Origin: an uncultured Alistipes sp.
Lineage (GTDB): Bacteria; Bacteroidota; Bacteroidia; Bacteroidales; Rikenellaceae
Assembly: GCA_947173915.1 (NCBI GenBank)
Contig: CAMWGZ010000048.1
Span: forward strand, 1-8,213
Direction of reading: 5' to 3'
DNA: 8,213 nt
In this document: one piece after another, positions 6,282 through 8,213 of the stretch
Layout: every line of letters begins with the position of its first letter
Numbering within the stretch: the stretch's first letter is position 1
Translations under genes and position numbers: made by a program
Notes under the pieces: model-generated
Databases searched by the model: none
What the model was told of the DNA's origin: nothing
Seen by the model: the letters and a program-made list of their open reading frames with translations, nothing else

Positions 6282-6626
6282 TCCGCGCCACCGGGACGGG
6301 GCTTCCGACAGGAATCCGACCCCGACTCGCACCCGACCACACACCCCGGCCAGACTCTTCGCCCCCGCGGAAAAGAGGCCCGTACCGCCACATTCCCGAA
6401 CCGTATTTCCCCTCCCGACAGGAGACATCCCCTGCCTGCCCGCAAGAGAGCCGGCAACGCAGCAACGGCACGCTCCGGAAAAACGGTCGGCACAACACCC
6501 CCTACCATACGGAGCAGCCACCGCCCTACCTGTGCAAAACATCCCCGGTCCGCCTCCCCGAAAAACCAAGCGGGGATCGTCCCATCCGGACAACCCCCGC
6601 TCATATCGTCACAGCTTCCCGACGGA
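6282..6626. other. C-rich convergent intergenic region after waaA
   Basis: This 345-bp stretch between the waaA stop and the stop of the minus-strand desulfidase gene holds no gene I can recognise. Open frames exist on both strands but show no family pattern and are low-complexity in Pro/Arg or Gly/Arg. On the plus strand it is strongly C-rich and poor in G: a hand count of 6301-6540 gives 104 C against 52 G in 240 bases. There is no hairpin plus T-run for waaA. The right end contains the terminator of the opposite gene. Confidence 0.6.
6561..6600 (-). terminator. Rho-independent terminator of the L-cysteine desulfidase-like gene
   Basis: Read on the minus strand, GCGGGG (6600-6595) pairs with CCCCGC (6575-6570). 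Inside it a second stem, GTCC with GGAC (6591-6588 and 6582-6579), closes a 5-nt loop, and TTGGTTTTT follows the outer stem. It begins 27 bases after the stop codon. The plus strand has no T-run after this hairpin, so it would act mainly in one direction. Confidence 0.7.
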
Positions 6627-7916
6627 TCAGCTCTTCGAGGTCATGATCTTCAGGATCAGACGGTCCGTCTCGTTCATGCCGTCGCGACCGATCAGCGTCA
6701 GGTTGCGGATCGACTGATCGACATCGTCGTCGATGATGCCCTCGACCGAAGTGACGTAGTGGTTCTCCATCGCCAGCATGGCCGAAAGCACGGCCGTCGA
6801 AACGCCCGTCATCAGCTTCAGCGAGCAGCTGGGCTTCGCGCCGTCACACATCATGCCCGTCAGGTTGGCGATCATGTTCTTCACGGCGTAGGAGACCTCC
6901 CGGTAGCCGCCGCCCATCAGGTAGGTAATGCCGCAGCACGAGCCGGTCGAGGCGACCACGCAGCCGCACAGGGCCGAAAGACGGCCGAGGCTCTGTTTGA
7001 TATAGATCGCCGTCAGGTGGCTGAGCGTGAGCGCCCGCACCAGATGCTCCTCGTCGGCCCCGATCTCGCGGGCATAGACCACCACCGGCATCGTCGTGGC
7101 GATGCCCTGGTTGCCGCTGCCCGAGTTGCTCATCACGGGAACCATCGCCCCCGCCATGCGCGCATCGCACGCGGCGCAGGTGTACGACAGGATGCGCGAC
7201 AGAATCGTGTCGCCCATCACTTTCCGCTCGGTCTCGCCGCGCAGCGTGTTGCCCACGCAATGGCCGTAATTGTTCTTGAACGAATCCTCGGCAGCAGCCG
7301 AATTAAGCCGCTCGGCCTCCAGAATGAAGCGGATCTCCTCCAGCGGGGCCTCCATCGCGAAGTCGAAGACCTTACGCAGCGTGAGGGCCGTGCCGCCCTC
7401 GGCTTCGCCCTCGGCCTTCGCAGCACAGCGGTTGTCCAGCAGCACCTCGCCGTCACGGGCGACATAGACGAAGTTGGTGTGACCAGAGGCGATGACCGCC
7501 ACCGCCGAACGGCCTGCGGCCTCGACCTCGATTTCGATATAGAGTTTCTCCGTAATACCCTCCTTGAGCGAGATGTCGATGCGCCCCTCCTCGATGAAGC
7601 GCTTGCCCCGCTCGACCGCCTCCGCGTCGGCATCCTTGAGCACCTCCAGCAGGTATTCGGAGCGACCGACGAGCGCACCCAGCGCAATGGCGATCGGCAG
7701 ACCGATCATTCCCGTACCGGGAATACCCACACCCATCGCATTTTTCAGAATATTGGCACTCAGGCGGGCGGACACCTTCTCCGGCACCGTCCCCAGCGTC
7801 TCGCACGCCTTCGCCACACACAGAGCGACGGCGACAGGCTCCGTGCAGCCGATGGCCGGCACGACCTCTCGTTTGATCAGAGCAACGATCTGCTCCCGTT
7901 CGGGTTTTGCTATCAT
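6627..7916 (-). CDS. yhaM: L-cysteine desulfidase / UPF0597 (YhaM) family protein
   Basis: This 429-residue protein belongs to the iron-sulfur L-cysteine desulfidase family (E. coli YhaM, also called CyuA), related to the alpha subunit of iron-sulfur L-serine dehydratase. Members break L-cysteine into pyruvate, ammonia and sulfide. Cys24 in PAIGCTEPVAVAL matches the proposed active-site cysteine. Cys317, Cys357 (TGMMCDGAKPSC) and Cys364 are spaced 40 and 7 residues apart, the same spacing I recall for the [4Fe-4S] ligands Cys282, Cys322 and Cys329 of the Methanocaldococcus enzyme. SNSGSGNQG at 263-271 is the glycine-rich substrate loop. The ATG at 7916 starts the conserved region; the open frame continues upstream to 8006, past the likely promoter. 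It is a single-gene unit with its own -7 box and terminator. It probably acts in cysteine catabolism in the cytoplasm; serine as substrate cannot be excluded. Confidence 0.9.
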   Translation of the reverse strand: MIAKPEREQIVALIKREVVPAIGCTEPVAVALCVAKACETLGTVPEKVSARLSANILKNAMGVGIPGTGMIGLPIAIALGALVGRSEYLLEVLKDADAEAVERGKRFIEEGRIDISLKEGITEKLYIEIEVEAAGRSAVAVIASGHTNFVYVARDGEVLLDNRCAAKAEGEAEGGTALTLRKVFDFAMEAPLEEIRFILEAERLNSAAAEDSFKNNYGHCVGNTLRGETERKVMGDTILSRILSYTCAACDARMAGAMVPVMSNSGSGNQGIATTMPVVVYAREIGADEEHLVRALTLSHLTAIYIKQSLGRLSALCGCVVASTGSCCGITYLMGGGYREVSYAVKNMIANLTGMMCDGAKPSCSLKLMTGVSTAVLSAMLAMENHYVTSVEGIIDDDVDQSIRNLTLIGRDGMNETDRLILKIMTSKS

Positions 7917-7938
7917 AGGTTTTTTGTTTTGGAATGTG

Positions 7939-7946
7939 CAAAGATA
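7939..7946 (-). promoter_or_regulatory. -7 promoter box for the desulfidase-like gene
   Basis: The minus strand reads TATCTTTG, a full match to TAnnTTTG, followed by CACATTCC. Transcription would begin near 7932, leaving a leader of about 16 bases before the ATG at 7916. No good TTTG is seen 19-21 nt upstream. The leader is too short for a riboswitch. Confidence 0.6.
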
Positions 7947-8101
7947 GTAAATTTCGCAATACAGCGGCCCATCCCCCTCCGCACCCCATCGAAAAATCCG
8001 GCACACGACCGCGGGAAACCCCTCAAACGGTCGCTATCCTGCACAAAACCGAGGGGATTCGAGATACACGAGAATTTTTTTGAAAAATATTCGTCCGATT
8101 T

Positions 8102-8132
8102 TTTGGAGTTACGGATTTTATCCCTATCTTTG
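8102..8132 (+). promoter_or_regulatory. Bacteroidota-type promoter for tRNA-Phe, with A/T-rich upstream tract
   Basis: TTTG at 8102-8105 and TATCTTTG at 8125-8132 are 19 nt apart, matching both promoter halves. The preceding bases (about 8072-8104) are runs of A and T resembling an UP element, as expected for a strong stable-RNA promoter. Transcription should start near 8138-8140, about 22 bases before the tRNA. Confidence 0.85.
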
Positions 8133-8161
8133 CACCACGATTTGAGAAATAAATCGCTGAT

Positions 8162-8213
8162 GGTGCCATAGCTCAGTTGGTAGAGCAAAGGACTGAAAAT
8201 CCTTGTGTCCCTG
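8162..8213 (+). tRNA. tRNA-Phe (anticodon GAA), 3' end cut off by window edge
   Basis: The first 52 bases of a phenylalanine tRNA are present. The 5' acceptor strand is GGTGCCA (8162-8168). The D arm is GCTC / AGTTGGTA / GAGC (8171-8186). The anticodon stem AAGGA pairs with TCCTT around the loop CTGAAAA (8193-8199), with anticodon GAA at 8195-8197. The variable loop GTGTC is followed by CCTG, the start of the T stem. The remaining T loop and 3' acceptor strand lie outside the window. Confidence 0.95.

Noticed and set aside
5064..6593. 509-codon minus-strand open frame opposite waaA and the following gap
   Set aside because: A high-GC shadow frame rich in Gly/Arg/Val without recognisable motifs; it runs across waaA, which is unmistakable on the plus strand.
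6233..6604. 123-codon minus-strand frame in the waaA/desulfidase gap
   Set aside because: No recognisable motif, overlaps the end of waaA, has no promoter box, and starts behind the desulfidase terminator.
5129..6646. 505-codon plus-strand open frame overlapping waaA in another frame
   Set aside because: The translation is Arg/Pro/His-rich and is the +1-type shadow of waaA; it continues into the C-rich gap because that stretch has few Ts and therefore few stop codons.
8006..8033. Hairpin CGACCG / CGGTCG with 16-nt loop between the two right-hand promoters
   Set aside because: Only a 6-bp stem, no adjacent T-run, and upstream of both divergent promoters; no known regulatory element recognised.
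6759..8171. 470-codon plus-strand open frame opposite the desulfidase-like gene
   Set aside because: Antisense shadow; it runs through two promoters and into the tRNA, and shows no protein family pattern.
1..8213. Search for a novel accessory system, CRISPR array, transposon or integrated element
   Set aside because: No repeat arrays, transposase or integrase motifs, or unknown gene clusters are visible; nearly all coding space is recognisable core genes. The tRNA-Phe could be an integration site, but its 3' end is outside the window.

Overview
The window looks like chromosomal core DNA from a high-GC member of the Bacteroidales, most likely Alistipes or a close relative in the Rikenellaceae. 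Three things point there. The gene order acpP-fabF-rnc is typical of Bacteroidota. Promoters match the Bacteroidota pattern (TTTG, about 19-20 nt, then TAnnTTTG). Start codons sit behind AT-rich leaders without Shine-Dalgarno sequences. The GC-rich, C-ending codon use of most genes fits Alistipes better than Bacteroides. The taxon is inferred from these signs only, not from any database search.

Left part (1-3665, minus strand): one probable operon, reading right to left: acpP (acyl carrier protein), fabF (ketoacyl-ACP synthase II), rnc (RNase III), radC (JAMM-domain protein), then, after a 191-bp gap, the start of a secreted endonuclease/exonuclease/phosphatase-like protein that runs off the left edge. 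Spacing tightens along the operon: 42 bp between acpP and fabF, 15 bp between fabF and rnc, and a 4-base ATGA overlap between rnc and radC. The operon pairs fatty-acid elongation (AcpP carries the chain, FabF extends it) with RNA processing.

Middle part (3666-6281): a divergent intergenic region holds two mirror-image promoter boxes, one facing acpP and one facing pepE (plus strand, alpha-aspartyl dipeptidase). After pepE comes a strong hairpin terminator that ends nine bases before the start of yraN (UPF0102 nuclease-fold protein). A full Bacteroidota promoter sits exactly at the yraN stop codon and drives waaA (Kdo transferase, lipid A inner core).

Right part (6282-8213): a C-rich, gene-free 345-bp stretch separates waaA from a convergent minus-strand gene of the L-cysteine desulfidase/UPF0597 (YhaM) family, which has its own hairpin terminator. 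Upstream of that gene, a divergent region carries its -7 box and, facing right, a textbook promoter for a tRNA-Phe (GAA) cut by the right edge.

I see no mobile element, CRISPR array, phage or defence system. The window is mostly ordinary core genome. The points most worth a second look are the apparently active-site-degenerate nuclease-like protein at the left edge, the mirror-image divergent promoter, the terminator inside the yraN leader, and the C-rich stretch behind waaA.
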